From the NCBI RefSeq assembly GCF_900107675.1, contig NZ_FNRI01000002.1, positions 124,001 through 188,000 of the forward strand: DNA of 64,000 nt, given 5' to 3'. The DNA comes from Alistipes timonensis JC136. GTDB lineage: Bacteria; Bacteroidota; Bacteroidia; Bacteroidales; Rikenellaceae. Made by a program: the position numbers and the translations under genes. The notes beneath the pieces are model-generated. The model searched no databases and had not been told where the DNA came from. It worked only from the letters and a program-made list of their open reading frames with translations. Position 1 is the first letter of the stretch. Every line of letters starts with the position of its first letter. Shown here piece after piece: positions 10,101 through 17,396 of this stretch.

Positions 10101-10472
10101 GACCACGACCACCTCGTCGATCACTTTGCGGTCAGGTTCGAGCTTTACGGTGAAATTAGTGCGGGAACCTAATTCGAGTTTGGCAGTTTTGTACCCCAAA
10201 TACATGACGGACACCGTCTTGTGGAGGGGGGGGGAAACGGTGAGCTTGAATGAGCCGTCCAACCCGGAGTTGGTTCCGATAGTGGTGCCGTCGACGATGA
10301 TGTTGGCTCCCACGACCGGCATGTCGTTTTCGTCGAGCACCTTGCCGGTAATCTCATGCGATTGGGCAAACAGACTGCCCGGCACACACAGCGCGATCAT
10401 CCACGCGCCGACCGCGAGCCACCTGACCACTCCGGCACAGAATTGCTGACACGGTAGTTTAAAATGATTCAT
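7197..10472 (-). CDS. SusC/RagA-family TonB-dependent outer-membrane transporter (first gene of PUL minus arm)
   Basis: A 1091-residue SusC homologue. The signal peptide ends near SLFAQ (about residue 37), followed by a carboxypeptidase-D-like regulatory domain (about 40-120), the SusC hallmark 'EVVVVAYGTQKK' (about 135), a plug domain with 'SGRLPGLTVTQTSGQPG' and 'SSPLILIDGVPRDD', the 'ATGVFGVRGANGVIYVTTRRG' region, and a barrel to the C-terminus (FSVQLKL). It is the first gene of the minus arm, with about 0.9 kb of non-coding control sequence ahead of it. An uninterrupted run of nine C residues (coding strand) falls at codons 80-83, inside the N-terminal domain; slippage there would frameshift the protein. 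Confidence 0.96.
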   Translation of the reverse strand: MNHFKLPCQQFCAGVVRWLAVGAWMIALCVPGSLFAQSHEITGKVLDENDMPVVGANIIVDGTTIGTNSGLDGSFKLTVSPPLHKTVSVMYLGYKTAKLELGSRTNFTVKLEPDRKVIDEVVVVAYGTQKKVSVTGSVASVGNTDLKRAPVSNFSTALSGRLPGLTVTQTSGQPGAEKVNMKLRGVSTTGDSSPLILIDGVPRDDLSSLDANEVENVTILKDAAATGVFGVRGANGVIYVTTRRGNVGKAAVTITADYGFQQILWRGAMKMDSWDYAALLNERAANEGKSPVYNDWQIEQFRSGANPTFFPNRDPYDEYTQMGSQWKINANVSGGTDRLQYFMNASYIDQGSVFKFLPESTRGYDPSFWLKRVSVRANIDYKITDDLKFSLNVSSYLNKVNRIVWGDGLGGEGDINFDDAGSTYILGGLNRVPPTAPGPALPAGATDKNGNPLPEGGWVQDGSGYQLYPRMNQGGYIRQMKTTVNTSASLDWDMKRLVKGLKFRAMFSYDLYASGFTKGIQAYNRYGFYQAKSADEESYWTWDHTDVAFDGIHADTEGLSFPGGGRGQSSYYKFNTQLSLNYDQLFNEKHDVHVMVLGQLDNSVSNSPASLYLPYNMLYMSARATYTYDNRYTAEVNVGINGSEQFSKENRWGIFPAVSVGWTVSEEKFFKDNIDRKWIDFLKIRASYGIVGNDRLGESRFLYLDDVRVTYNQGYVNNGTVIPSLGRGNYVATSLLGNLNLKWEKARQQNYGLDINFLNGFSFNFDYFREMRDDILVARSTVPLVQGLPSSVLPRVNMGKVENHGYEMVLGWQKALGKDWFITMSGNYNFARNKVLEADEVRLQTGRGGYLYPYRQTGFPIGQTWVLQVDYKDGAGNGYINTEEDLAKYKSMYEQGGFVNAFLGQWKFVDQNGDGLIDNKDQIPYGYPSGTPEITYGASMSLSWKNLDFSMQWQGVGHKQGVYVLGMFGNGHLTGEWETHAWTKERFERGEKITYQALRSGYTLAGNGVNDRNDYVVSDMSYVRLKNLEIGYSLPQKWIKKMGIGGIRLAVSGQNLWSTNNMKAQSIDPEQDNENQYPLTRNISFSVQLKL
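10226..10234 (-). repeat. Poly-C tract (9 nt, coding strand) inside the first SusC gene
   Basis: Nine consecutive G on the plus strand, read as C9 in the minus-strand coding sequence across codons for Ser80-Pro81-Pro82-Leu83. Homopolymer tracts of this length near the 5' end of surface-protein genes are classic slipped-strand sites in other bacteria. Whether this one varies in length is unknown. Confidence 0.8.
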
Positions 10473-10609
10473 AGGCGTTAATTTGTAGTTTTTTGTATCA
10501 GTTTATCAGGACCGCCCGGAAGCGTTCCGTTTGGGTATTTTTACATCTTACGCCCGCATAGGGCCTCCAGCGCTCGTATTCCAACTCCGGAGCATTGTGC
10601 AGCCCCGAA

Positions 10610-10631
10610 TTTACTTAAACGATTAAGTAAA
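10610..10631. promoter_or_regulatory. 22-bp palindrome, operator-like (centre CG)
   Basis: Nine-base arms TTTACTTAA and TTAAGTAAA flank ACGA, so the site is symmetric around a central CG. Size and central CpG resemble LacI/GalR-family operators. It lies about 25 bp downstream of the -7 element at 10656-10663 in the minus direction, a position where a repressor would block the SusC/SusD arm. No LacI-type gene is in the window, so the regulator is unknown. Confidence 0.55.
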
Positions 10632-10655
10632 CAGGGCTTAAAAAAGATGAACCGG

Positions 10656-10663
10656 CAAATTTA
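10656..10663 (-). promoter_or_regulatory. -7 promoter element for the minus-strand SusC/SusD arm (candidate)
   Basis: Reads TAAATTTG on the minus strand, an exact TAnnTTTG match. No good TTTG is found at the usual -33 distance, so use of this site is a guess. A start here would give a leader of about 175 nt. Confidence 0.4.
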
Positions 10664-10911
10664 CGGTCTGCCATGGGGATTCATCTCCATCCGAATCATC
10701 CGAAACACTACGCCGAAACTGGTTCAACCTATGTGCATCAGTCGAATAACACAATACATAACAGTCATTTACAAAACCACAGACCGTTATTCCCGCCTGC
10801 ACCATACCGCGTCCGTTCCACTCCTGCACATCATCACTCACACCTTACGCGGCTGAGGTTTCCAACTTAAATGATAAAGCAATCAACAGTCAAAAACCCG
10901 TTTCTTCAACA

Positions 10912-10919
10912 CAAATATA
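10912..10919 (-). promoter_or_regulatory. -7 promoter element for the minus-strand SusC/SusD arm (alternative candidate)
   Basis: Reads TATATTTG on the minus strand, an exact match to TAnnTTTG in an AT-rich setting, without a clear -33 TTTG. Use of this site would give a leader of about 430 nt that contains the 10610-10631 palindrome. Confidence 0.35.
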
Positions 10920-11014
10920 AGTAAAAATTTGAAACGCCTACCGATTTTGCAAGAAAAAAGCAGAAAAAAATCGACTTTTAATCATACCTATGTATATTAT
11001 CAGCATTAATAAAC

Positions 11015-11024
11015 TAACCGGTTA
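11015..11024. promoter_or_regulatory. Palindrome TAACCGGTTA, operator-like
   Basis: A perfect 10-bp palindrome centred on CCGG in AT-rich flanks (AATAAAC on the left, ATTAATA on the right). It shares the TTAAnCG/CGnTTAA character of the sites at 10610-10631 and 11194-11204, suggesting a common regulator. Confidence 0.45.
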
Positions 11025-11193
11025 ATTAATAAAATATTTTTCAAACATTCCCGCACCAAAGGGTCACACCCACCGCAAGATAGGTCTTCAGGCATAAACA
11101 AGAGAGCCTCGAAAAAAAATGCGCGGATTTTCTATAAAAACAGAGCAATAAATTTTGATATTCAAAAAAAAGAGGTAATTTTACATTCGAATT

Positions 11194-11204
11194 TTAACGG
11201 TTAA
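11194..11204. promoter_or_regulatory. Palindrome TTAACGGTTAA, operator-like
   Basis: TTAAC and GTTAA arms around a single G. It lies 170 bp before the GH2 start and just upstream of the leader hairpin, close to where the plus-arm promoter should be (TAATTTTAC at 11176-11184 is a weak -7 candidate). Confidence 0.4.
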
Positions 11205-11236
11205 GTAGATGTTTAGGTTGTTGTAACGGCATTTAT

Positions 11237-11285
11237 ACGGCCACGAAAAGGTCCATTCCGGGATCTTTTCGTGGTCCGGGGCCGT
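11237..11285 (+). promoter_or_regulatory. Leader stem-loop upstream of GH2 gene
   Basis: Perfect 10-bp arms CCACGAAAAG (11241-11250) and CTTTTCGTGG (11265-11274) enclose a 14-nt loop. An outer ACGG/CCGT pairing (11237-11240 with 11282-11285) extends the stem across a 7-nt bulge. No U-tract follows, so this is not a simple terminator; an mRNA-stabilising or regulatory leader structure is possible. Confidence 0.5.
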
Positions 11286-11373
11286 CCTGAAAGCGAAAAA
11301 CCGTTCTCCAGCGTACGACAGCAATCCTTAATCGAGTAAAGAAAATACTAACCAAGAAAAGGACAAATCCGAT

Positions 11374-13782
11374 ATGAACACGACATTTACCAAACTGACC
11401 GCCACCCTCGCGCTGCTTTTCGCCGCAGGAAGTCTGACGGCCGGCGAGAAAAGTTCGCTCGACGGCAAATGGAGGCTCAACTACTGGCCCCAGGGAGACA
11501 CTCCGATCGTATCGCCTGCCGATGCCCGGCAGGTCGAAATGAAAACCATCGAGGCCACCGTCCCGGGAAACGTGGAGCTGGACCTGCTGGCCGCGGGGCT
11601 GATCGAGCAGCCCGAAATCGGCAGCAACGTCTATGACCTGCGTCCGTGGGAAGGTTACCAGTGGCGTTACAGCCGCACGTTCACCACGCCCCAACATGCC
11701 GACGGCGACCATATCCAACTCAATTTCAACGGCATCGACTGTTATGCCGACGTCTGGGTCAACGGCCGGCAGGTCGGATCGGCCGACAATATGCTCATCG
11801 AGCACCGTTTCGATGTCACCAAGGCGCTGAAACCCGCCGGCGAAGAGAACACGCTGGAGGTCTACATCCGCTCGTCGGTGATCGAAGGACGCCAGTACAT
11901 TCCGCCGACGATCAGCATCAATTTCGCACAGGTCGAGTCGGTCTACTCGCGCCGCGCGCCCCACACCTACGGCTGGGACATCATGCCGCGGCTGGTGAGC
12001 GCCGGATTGTGGCGCGGCGTGGAGCTGGAGGTGCTGAAACCCGTTCATCTGCGTGACGTGCATTGGTTTACGACCTCCGTCGACGTTGCCAACAAGCAGG
12101 CCACGGTCTTTCTGGACTACGCGATCTCGCTGCCGACCTCGATGCAGGACGGCAAGATCACGACCGAATTTTCGCTGAGCCGCAACGGTAAACAAGTGGC
12201 CATGTACCGCGCCAAGGTGACGTCGCACGCCGCACGCCACATCCTCGGCCTCGGGGACGTGGAGTTCTGGTGGCCCCGCGGCTACGGCGAACCGGCGCTC
12301 TACGACGCCGAGGTGAAGCTCATGGACGAAGCCGGCAACACGCTCGACATCGACCGCCGCCGCATCGGCATCCGCACCGTGAAACTCGACTTCACGCCGA
12401 CCCACACGCCCGAAAATCCGGGCCGCTTCTGCTTCATCGTCAACGGCGAGAAAGTCTTCGCTCGCGGCAGCAATTGGACCCCGATGGATGCCTTCCACAG
12501 CCGCGACACACAGTGGCTCGACCGCACATTCGACCTGGTTACCGACCTGAACTGCAACATGATCCGCTGCTGGGGCGGCAACGTTTACGAAGATACCCGT
12601 TTCTACGAACTCTGCGACGAGAACGGCGTGATGGTCTGGCAGGACTTCGGCATGGGATGCACGTTCTACTCGCAGCGTTACGAATTCGCCCGCGCCATCG
12701 AACGCGAGGTGACCTCCGTGGTGATGAAACTGCGCTCGCACCCCTCGATCGCCCTCTGGTCGGGCAACAACGAGAACGACCAAACGCTGACCATCGGGAC
12801 GCTGGCCCCGTTCCGCATCGACCCCAACCGCGACGTAGTGTCGCGGCAGGTGATCCCGATGGTGCTTTACGAACTCGACCCCTCGCGCAGCTACCTCCCC
12901 TCGTCGCCCTATTGGAGCGAAGAGGTCTGCCAGCAGGGTTACAGCACCGCCCTGCTGCCCGAAGACCACCTGTGGGGCCCCCGCGGCTACTACAAAGACC
13001 CGTTCTATACCAATGCCAACTGCCTTTTCGTCAGCGAGATCGGCTACCACGGCATGCCCAACCGTTCGAGCCTCGAAAAGATGTTCCCGGCCGAAACGGT
13101 CTATCCGTGGACCGACAGGAAAGAGTTCCGCTGGAACGAGGACTGGCTCACCAAGGCCGTACGCATCTTCAAGGAGTGGGGCTACACGCCCGAGCGCAAC
13201 AATCTGATGATAAACCAGGTCCGCCTGCTCTTCGGCGAAGTGCCGACCAAACTCGACGATTTCATCTTCGCGTCGCAGTCGGTGCAGGCCGAAGCGATGA
13301 AGTTCTTCGTCGAAATCTACCGCGGCAACAAGTTCGCCCCGAAAACCGGCATCCTGTGGTGGAACATCCGCGACGGATGGCCCCTGATCTCGGACGCCGT
13401 GGTCGACTACTATTTCTCGCCCAAAATGGCCTACCATTTCCTGCGCAACGTGCAGCGCAACGTCTGCGTGCTGATTAACGACGCCGCGGACGGCAGCCAC
13501 CCGCTCGTCGCCACCAACGACACGCGCAGCGCCGCCAACGGCACGGTCCGCGTCAGCGACGTGGCCTCGGGGCGCGAGATTTTCCGCGGCAGCTACACCG
13601 TCGGGAAAAATGCCCGGGCGGAGATCGCCCGCCTGCCCGAAATGAAGGGCCAGGGCATCCTGCTGATCGAATACACGACACCCGAGGGATCTTTTTCGAA
13701 CCACTACCTCTACGGCAATGCGCCGTTCAAACTGGACGAATACCGCAAACTGCTTCGCAAAACGAAAATATACGATCTCTAA
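11374..13782 (+). CDS. Secreted GH2 glycosidase, beta-mannosidase-like
   Basis: An 802-residue protein with a signal peptide (cleavage near SLTAG, residue about 23). It has the GH2 order: sugar-binding jelly roll (about 30-200, with 'VPGNVELDLL', 'WRYSRTF', 'NGIDCYADVWVNG'), Ig-like domain (about 205-320), and a TIM barrel. The catalytic acid/base should be Glu467 in 'WSGNNEND' and the nucleophile Glu555 in 'FVSEIGYHG'; both contexts match beta-mannosidases better than beta-galactosidases or glucuronidases. The usual C-terminal domain is short. It is the first gene of the plus arm of the PUL, and would remove a terminal beta-manno-configured sugar (inference) in the periplasm or at the surface. 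Confidence 0.88.
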   Translation: MNTTFTKLTATLALLFAAGSLTAGEKSSLDGKWRLNYWPQGDTPIVSPADARQVEMKTIEATVPGNVELDLLAAGLIEQPEIGSNVYDLRPWEGYQWRYSRTFTTPQHADGDHIQLNFNGIDCYADVWVNGRQVGSADNMLIEHRFDVTKALKPAGEENTLEVYIRSSVIEGRQYIPPTISINFAQVESVYSRRAPHTYGWDIMPRLVSAGLWRGVELEVLKPVHLRDVHWFTTSVDVANKQATVFLDYAISLPTSMQDGKITTEFSLSRNGKQVAMYRAKVTSHAARHILGLGDVEFWWPRGYGEPALYDAEVKLMDEAGNTLDIDRRRIGIRTVKLDFTPTHTPENPGRFCFIVNGEKVFARGSNWTPMDAFHSRDTQWLDRTFDLVTDLNCNMIRCWGGNVYEDTRFYELCDENGVMVWQDFGMGCTFYSQRYEFARAIEREVTSVVMKLRSHPSIALWSGNNENDQTLTIGTLAPFRIDPNRDVVSRQVIPMVLYELDPSRSYLPSSPYWSEEVCQQGYSTALLPEDHLWGPRGYYKDPFYTNANCLFVSEIGYHGMPNRSSLEKMFPAETVYPWTDRKEFRWNEDWLTKAVRIFKEWGYTPERNNLMINQVRLLFGEVPTKLDDFIFASQSVQAEAMKFFVEIYRGNKFAPKTGILWWNIRDGWPLISDAVVDYYFSPKMAYHFLRNVQRNVCVLINDAADGSHPLVATNDTRSAANGTVRVSDVASGREIFRGSYTVGKNARAEIARLPEMKGQGILLIEYTTPEGSFSNHYLYGNAPFKLDEYRKLLRKTKIYDL

Positions 13783-13805
13783 ATAAACAAGCTTTACCTC
13801 TCAAA

Positions 13806-14783
13806 ATGGCTACAACGAACATGAAAGAGAACATCATCGGCGTCGACATCGGAGGCACCAAATGCGCCGTCACATACGGGCAGCAGGAGGGCAACCGGGT
13901 AACGATCCTCGACAAAGAGTGTTTCCGCACCTCCGACGTCACCCAAACCATAGAGCAGCTCAAAACCTGCATCCGCAACGTGATGGGGCGCCACGGCCTC
14001 GAAGCCGGCAACACCCGGGCCATCGGCATCAGCTGCGGAGGCCCGCTGGACAGCCGCACGGGCGTGGTGATGTCACCCCCGAACCTGCCCGGCTGGGACA
14101 ACATCCCCATCGTCGGAATCTTCGAAAAGGAGTTCGGCATCCGCACCGCCATCCACAACGACGCCAATGCCTGCGCGCTGGCCGAATGGCAGTTCGGCGC
14201 CGGAGCGGGCACCCGGAACATGATCTTCCTGACCTTCGGCACGGGACTCGGCGCCGGGCTGATCCTCGACGGACGCATCTACACCGGAACCAACGACAAT
14301 GCCGGGGAGCTGGGACACATCCGCCTGAGCGACTTCGGGCCCGTGGGCTACGGCAAATGCGGCTCGTTCGAAGGTTTTTGCAGCGGCGGCGGCATCCGCC
14401 AGCTGGCGCAGTTCGCCGTGAAGGAACGCCTGCAAATGGGCGAAAAGGTCGCATGGTGCCCCGAGGGCGATCCCGACAGGATCGACGCCCGGCTGGTGGC
14501 CCAGGCCGCCGCGGAAGGCGACGCCCTGGCGCTGGAAATCTACCGCACTTCGGCGCGCTACCTGGGCCGGGGGCTGTCGATCGTCATCGACCTCATCAAC
14601 CCCGAGATGATCGTCATCGGCAGCATCTACGCCCGCAACGAAAGCCTGATAAAACCTTATATGGAGGAGGTCATCGCCCGCGAAGCGCTCTCCCACGCCC
14701 GGCGCGTCTGCCGCGTGGTGCCCGCGGCGCTGGGCGAGGCGATCGGCGATTACGCCGCGCTGTCGGTGGCCGCCAACGCATAA
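13806..14783 (+). CDS. ROK-family sugar kinase
   Basis: A 325-residue cytoplasmic ROK kinase (glucokinase, mannokinase or N-acetylmannosamine kinase type). Seen: phosphate loop 'GVDIGGTKCAV' (about 11-21), catalytic Asp in 'HNDANACALAEW' (about 117-128), second ATP loop 'LTFGTGLGAGLI' (about 140-151), and the sugar-contacting 'NAGELGHI' (about 161-168). The ROK zinc motif, normally CxCGxxGCxE, reads 'GYGKCGSFEGFCSG', so the first Cys is missing. The gene lies 23 bp after the GH2 gene and 7 bp before the gmhA-type gene, so kinase and isomerase are probably co-translated partners. The substrate is unknown; a manno-configured hexose or heptose is an inference from context. Confidence 0.88.
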   Translation: MATTNMKENIIGVDIGGTKCAVTYGQQEGNRVTILDKECFRTSDVTQTIEQLKTCIRNVMGRHGLEAGNTRAIGISCGGPLDSRTGVVMSPPNLPGWDNIPIVGIFEKEFGIRTAIHNDANACALAEWQFGAGAGTRNMIFLTFGTGLGAGLILDGRIYTGTNDNAGELGHIRLSDFGPVGYGKCGSFEGFCSGGGIRQLAQFAVKERLQMGEKVAWCPEGDPDRIDARLVAQAAAEGDALALEIYRTSARYLGRGLSIVIDLINPEMIVIGSIYARNESLIKPYMEEVIAREALSHARRVCRVVPAALGEAIGDYAALSVAANA

Positions 14784-14790
14784 AACACGC

Positions 14791-15375
14791 ATGAAGATGA
14801 AACGGCAGATTATCGAACACAGTCTCCGCGAAGCGAACGACGCGCTGGCGGATTTCCTCGCCTCGCCCCGGACCCTTCCGACGATGGAGGCGATCGTGGA
14901 CACGATGGCCGAAGCGCTCCGCAACGGCTGCAAGATCATGAGCTGCGGCAACGGCGGTTCGCTGTGCGACGCCACCCATTTCGCCGAGGAGCTCACCGGG
15001 CGCTTCCGCGAAAACCGCCGCCCGCTGGCGGCCATGGCCATCAACGACCCGGCCTACATGACCTGCGTGGGCAACGACTTCTCATTCGGGGATATCTTCG
15101 TCCGCTGGGTCGAGGCGTTCGGCAAACCCGGCGACGTGCTGCTGGCCATCTCGACCAGCGGCAACTCGCAGAACATCGTCGCCGCGGCCGAAGCGGCCCG
15201 CCGCCTGGGCATGAAGGTCGTGGCGCTGACCGCCGAAGGTCCCACCCGGCTGGCCGAAACGGCCGATGTGACGCTTCAGGCGCCCCGCACGCCCCATTCG
15301 GACCGTATTCAGGAAATACACATCAAAGTTATCCACATCGTGATCGAGGCCCTCGAAAAAGAGCTCGGTTTCTGA
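14791..15375 (+). CDS. gmhA: Phosphoheptose (sedoheptulose-7-phosphate) isomerase, GmhA type
   Basis: A 194-residue SIS-fold isomerase that interconverts sedoheptulose-7-phosphate and D-glycero-manno-heptose-7-phosphate. The match to known GmhA is strong: 'SCGNGGSLCDATHFAEELTG', 'CVGNDFSFGDIF', 'ISTSGNSQNIV' and 'DRIQEIHIKVIH'. Residues that bind zinc and catalyse in characterised GmhA (E. coli His61, Glu65, Gln172, His180) are conserved at His63, Glu67, Gln174 and His182. Length is normal. Known copies usually sit with LPS or S-layer heptose genes; here it sits between a ROK kinase and glycan-degrading genes, with no heptose-nucleotide biosynthesis genes nearby. That favours a catabolic use, running towards sedoheptulose-7-phosphate (inference). 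Confidence 0.9.
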   Translation: MKMKRQIIEHSLREANDALADFLASPRTLPTMEAIVDTMAEALRNGCKIMSCGNGGSLCDATHFAEELTGRFRENRRPLAAMAINDPAYMTCVGNDFSFGDIFVRWVEAFGKPGDVLLAISTSGNSQNIVAAAEAARRLGMKVVALTAEGPTRLAETADVTLQAPRTPHSDRIQEIHIKVIHIVIEALEKELGF

Positions 15376-15412
15376 TCCCGCAAGACACTCACACCCTAAA
15401 TTCCAACCTATT

Positions 15413-17362
15413 ATGAAAAAATTCTTTTCCGCCATTGCCGTCCTGACGGCATTCGCAATGGTCGCCGTCTCGTGTAACGACGACGACACCAAGGACGAGG
15501 ACATCCCCGTCACCGAAATCAAAGTCACCCCGGCGACCGGCAGCGTCGTCGCAGGAACCACCCTCACCCTGAAAGCCGAAATCCTGCCCGAGAACGCTAC
15601 GGACAAGAATGTAAAATGGAAATCCCGCGACGAGAATGTCGCCACGGTCGATGAAGCGACGGGCGTCGTAACCGGTGTTACCGAAGGCGAAGCTGTAATT
15701 ATGGCGCTCTGCGGCGGCAAGAACGGCCAGGCGGTCATCACCGTCACCCCGGCCCCGATCCGTGTCGAGAAAATCGAACTTTCGAAAACCGAACTGGCCC
15801 TGTTCGTCGGCAAGACCGAGAAACTGACCTACACGATCAATCCCGAGAACGCCACCAACCAGGAAGCCGCATGGGATTCGAGCGACAAGACGGTCGCCAC
15901 CATCGCCGACGACGGTACCGTAACGGCCCTGGCCGAAGGTACGACGGACATCACCCTGACCATCGACGAGAAGACCGTGACCTGCAAGGTGACCGTTTCG
16001 AGTCCCGCTATCGAAGGCATCACAATACCCTACCTGAGCGCAATTCAGGGCAACACCGTCACGATGACCGCCGCAGGATTCAAAGCCGGCGACAAAGTGA
16101 AGATCGAGGCGGTGGCCGGCGATGAATACAGCGCCGAAGCCGACGTCGCCAACGTAACCGCCCAGAACGCGACGTTCGAACTCCCTGCCGCCGCATCGCG
16201 CGACCGTTCCTACAAGCTGACCGTCCTGCGCGGCGGCGTGAAGCAGGCCGAGGCATTCCTGCACCCCGACGATCAGTTCGTAGCCATTCCCTACCACCTG
16301 GGCTATTATCTGACCGGCGAGGACGAAGTGGTGCCCGCCGATCCCTCCATGCGTGCCAACGAAGAGGGTGTTACCCGCCGCGGCTACATGCCGGGCAAGA
16401 TCGTCGATTACAACGAGGAGACCAAAGAGTTCCGGGTATGGAAAAAGGATGCCGCCCTCGCCGGCTTCACCGCCGCGACGCTCGACCTCACCTATGCCAC
16501 GGGAGTCACCTCGATCAAACCCCTGACCGACCTCTACGGGCCTCTGACGAGCGTGAACCGCGTCTACGTCGCCAATTCGTCGCTCGAGTCGCTCGACATG
16601 ACCCAGTTCCCCAACGCCACGCTGCTGCACGCCTGGGGCGACGCAGGATCGGGGCTCAACAAGATCGCAAGCATCAATTTCGGCACCTATACCGACGACG
16701 AACACGCCTGCAAAGTGACGCAGATGTATCTGTCCTCGCAGTCGCTCACCGGAACCATCGACCTGCGCAACTGCATCGCCCTGAACGAACTGAAACTCGA
16801 CGGCAACCAGCTCGAAGGCATCAACCTCGGCACGGCCAACGGCGACAGCTCGGACAAGGACCGCATGCTGGTCGTATATTCGATCAGCGCGAAGAACAAC
16901 AAGCTCAAAGAGATCGACATCTCGAACTGCGGCCGCCTGCGCCAGCTCTGGCTCGACGGCAACAAGATCGAACGGGCGCGCCTGCTGAACAACGCCCTGG
17001 GCGAAGGCTATAACAGCCAGCGTCCCGACTCGTGGTTCCCCTACATGTACATCCTCAAAAACAAGGAGGACTTCACGATCACCTGGGCGACGGCCGCCGA
17101 TGCCGAAGGCCGCGAACGCCACATCGACGTCGAACACTACTGGTACCGGAACCTGTCGCCCGCGAACAAGAACGAAAACGGCGAAAAGCCCGGTTACGAC
17201 AAGTGGGTGAACAACAGCCCCGTGATCCAGGCGCTCAAAGACGGCTTTACCGTTACCGATTGGAGCTATGCGCTGGAAGGCTACGACGGCGGCGGCGTCA
17301 AGATCAAGCACACGCATGCCTCGATCGACGACCTCTGCCCCGCGGAACAGGATGCCGAATGA
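15413..17362 (+). CDS. Surface lipoprotein with two Ig-like (BIG2) domains and leucine-rich region
   Basis: A 649-residue protein with lipobox VSC (Cys21) followed by the acidic NDDDTKDED surface-export type signal. Domains: BIG2 Ig-like 1 (about 30-107, ending VITVTPAP), BIG2 Ig-like 2 (about 110-195), an IPT-like all-beta segment (about 197-285, 'AGFKAGDKVKIE'), then a region with leucine-rich-repeat spacing (about 350-545, 'LKLDGNQLEGINL', 'NNKLKEIDISNCGRLRQLWLDGNKI'). No catalytic motif is evident. Within a PUL this is best read as a surface glycan-binding or adhesion protein; an enzymatic role is not supported. It follows gmhA by 37 bp. Confidence 0.8.
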   Translation: MKKFFSAIAVLTAFAMVAVSCNDDDTKDEDIPVTEIKVTPATGSVVAGTTLTLKAEILPENATDKNVKWKSRDENVATVDEATGVVTGVTEGEAVIMALCGGKNGQAVITVTPAPIRVEKIELSKTELALFVGKTEKLTYTINPENATNQEAAWDSSDKTVATIADDGTVTALAEGTTDITLTIDEKTVTCKVTVSSPAIEGITIPYLSAIQGNTVTMTAAGFKAGDKVKIEAVAGDEYSAEADVANVTAQNATFELPAAASRDRSYKLTVLRGGVKQAEAFLHPDDQFVAIPYHLGYYLTGEDEVVPADPSMRANEEGVTRRGYMPGKIVDYNEETKEFRVWKKDAALAGFTAATLDLTYATGVTSIKPLTDLYGPLTSVNRVYVANSSLESLDMTQFPNATLLHAWGDAGSGLNKIASINFGTYTDDEHACKVTQMYLSSQSLTGTIDLRNCIALNELKLDGNQLEGINLGTANGDSSDKDRMLVVYSISAKNNKLKEIDISNCGRLRQLWLDGNKIERARLLNNALGEGYNSQRPDSWFPYMYILKNKEDFTITWATAADAEGRERHIDVEHYWYRNLSPANKNENGEKPGYDKWVNNSPVIQALKDGFTVTDWSYALEGYDGGGVKIKHTHASIDDLCPAEQDAE

Positions 17363-17396
17363 TAAAAAACCGAATTACAAACCCTGAAAACAGACG

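Larger units (their letters stand above)
10473..11373. promoter_or_regulatory. Divergent PUL control region (no protein gene seen)
   Basis: About 900 bp separate the two divergent PUL arms. The part next to the SusC gene is of mixed composition, and the centre (about 10870-11220) is very AT-rich. No open frame here has a convincing start or protein-like composition. It contains two TAnnTTTG-type -7 elements on the minus strand (10656-10663 and 10912-10919), three palindromes resembling LacI/GalR-type operators (10610-10631, 11015-11024, 11194-11204), and a leader hairpin before the GH2 gene (11237-11285). The length suggests long untranslated leaders on both sides. Confidence 0.7.

Noticed and set aside
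10647..10870. Small open frames in the PUL control region
   Set aside because: Composition is not protein-like, starts are poor, and both strands give equally short frames; treated as non-coding leader.
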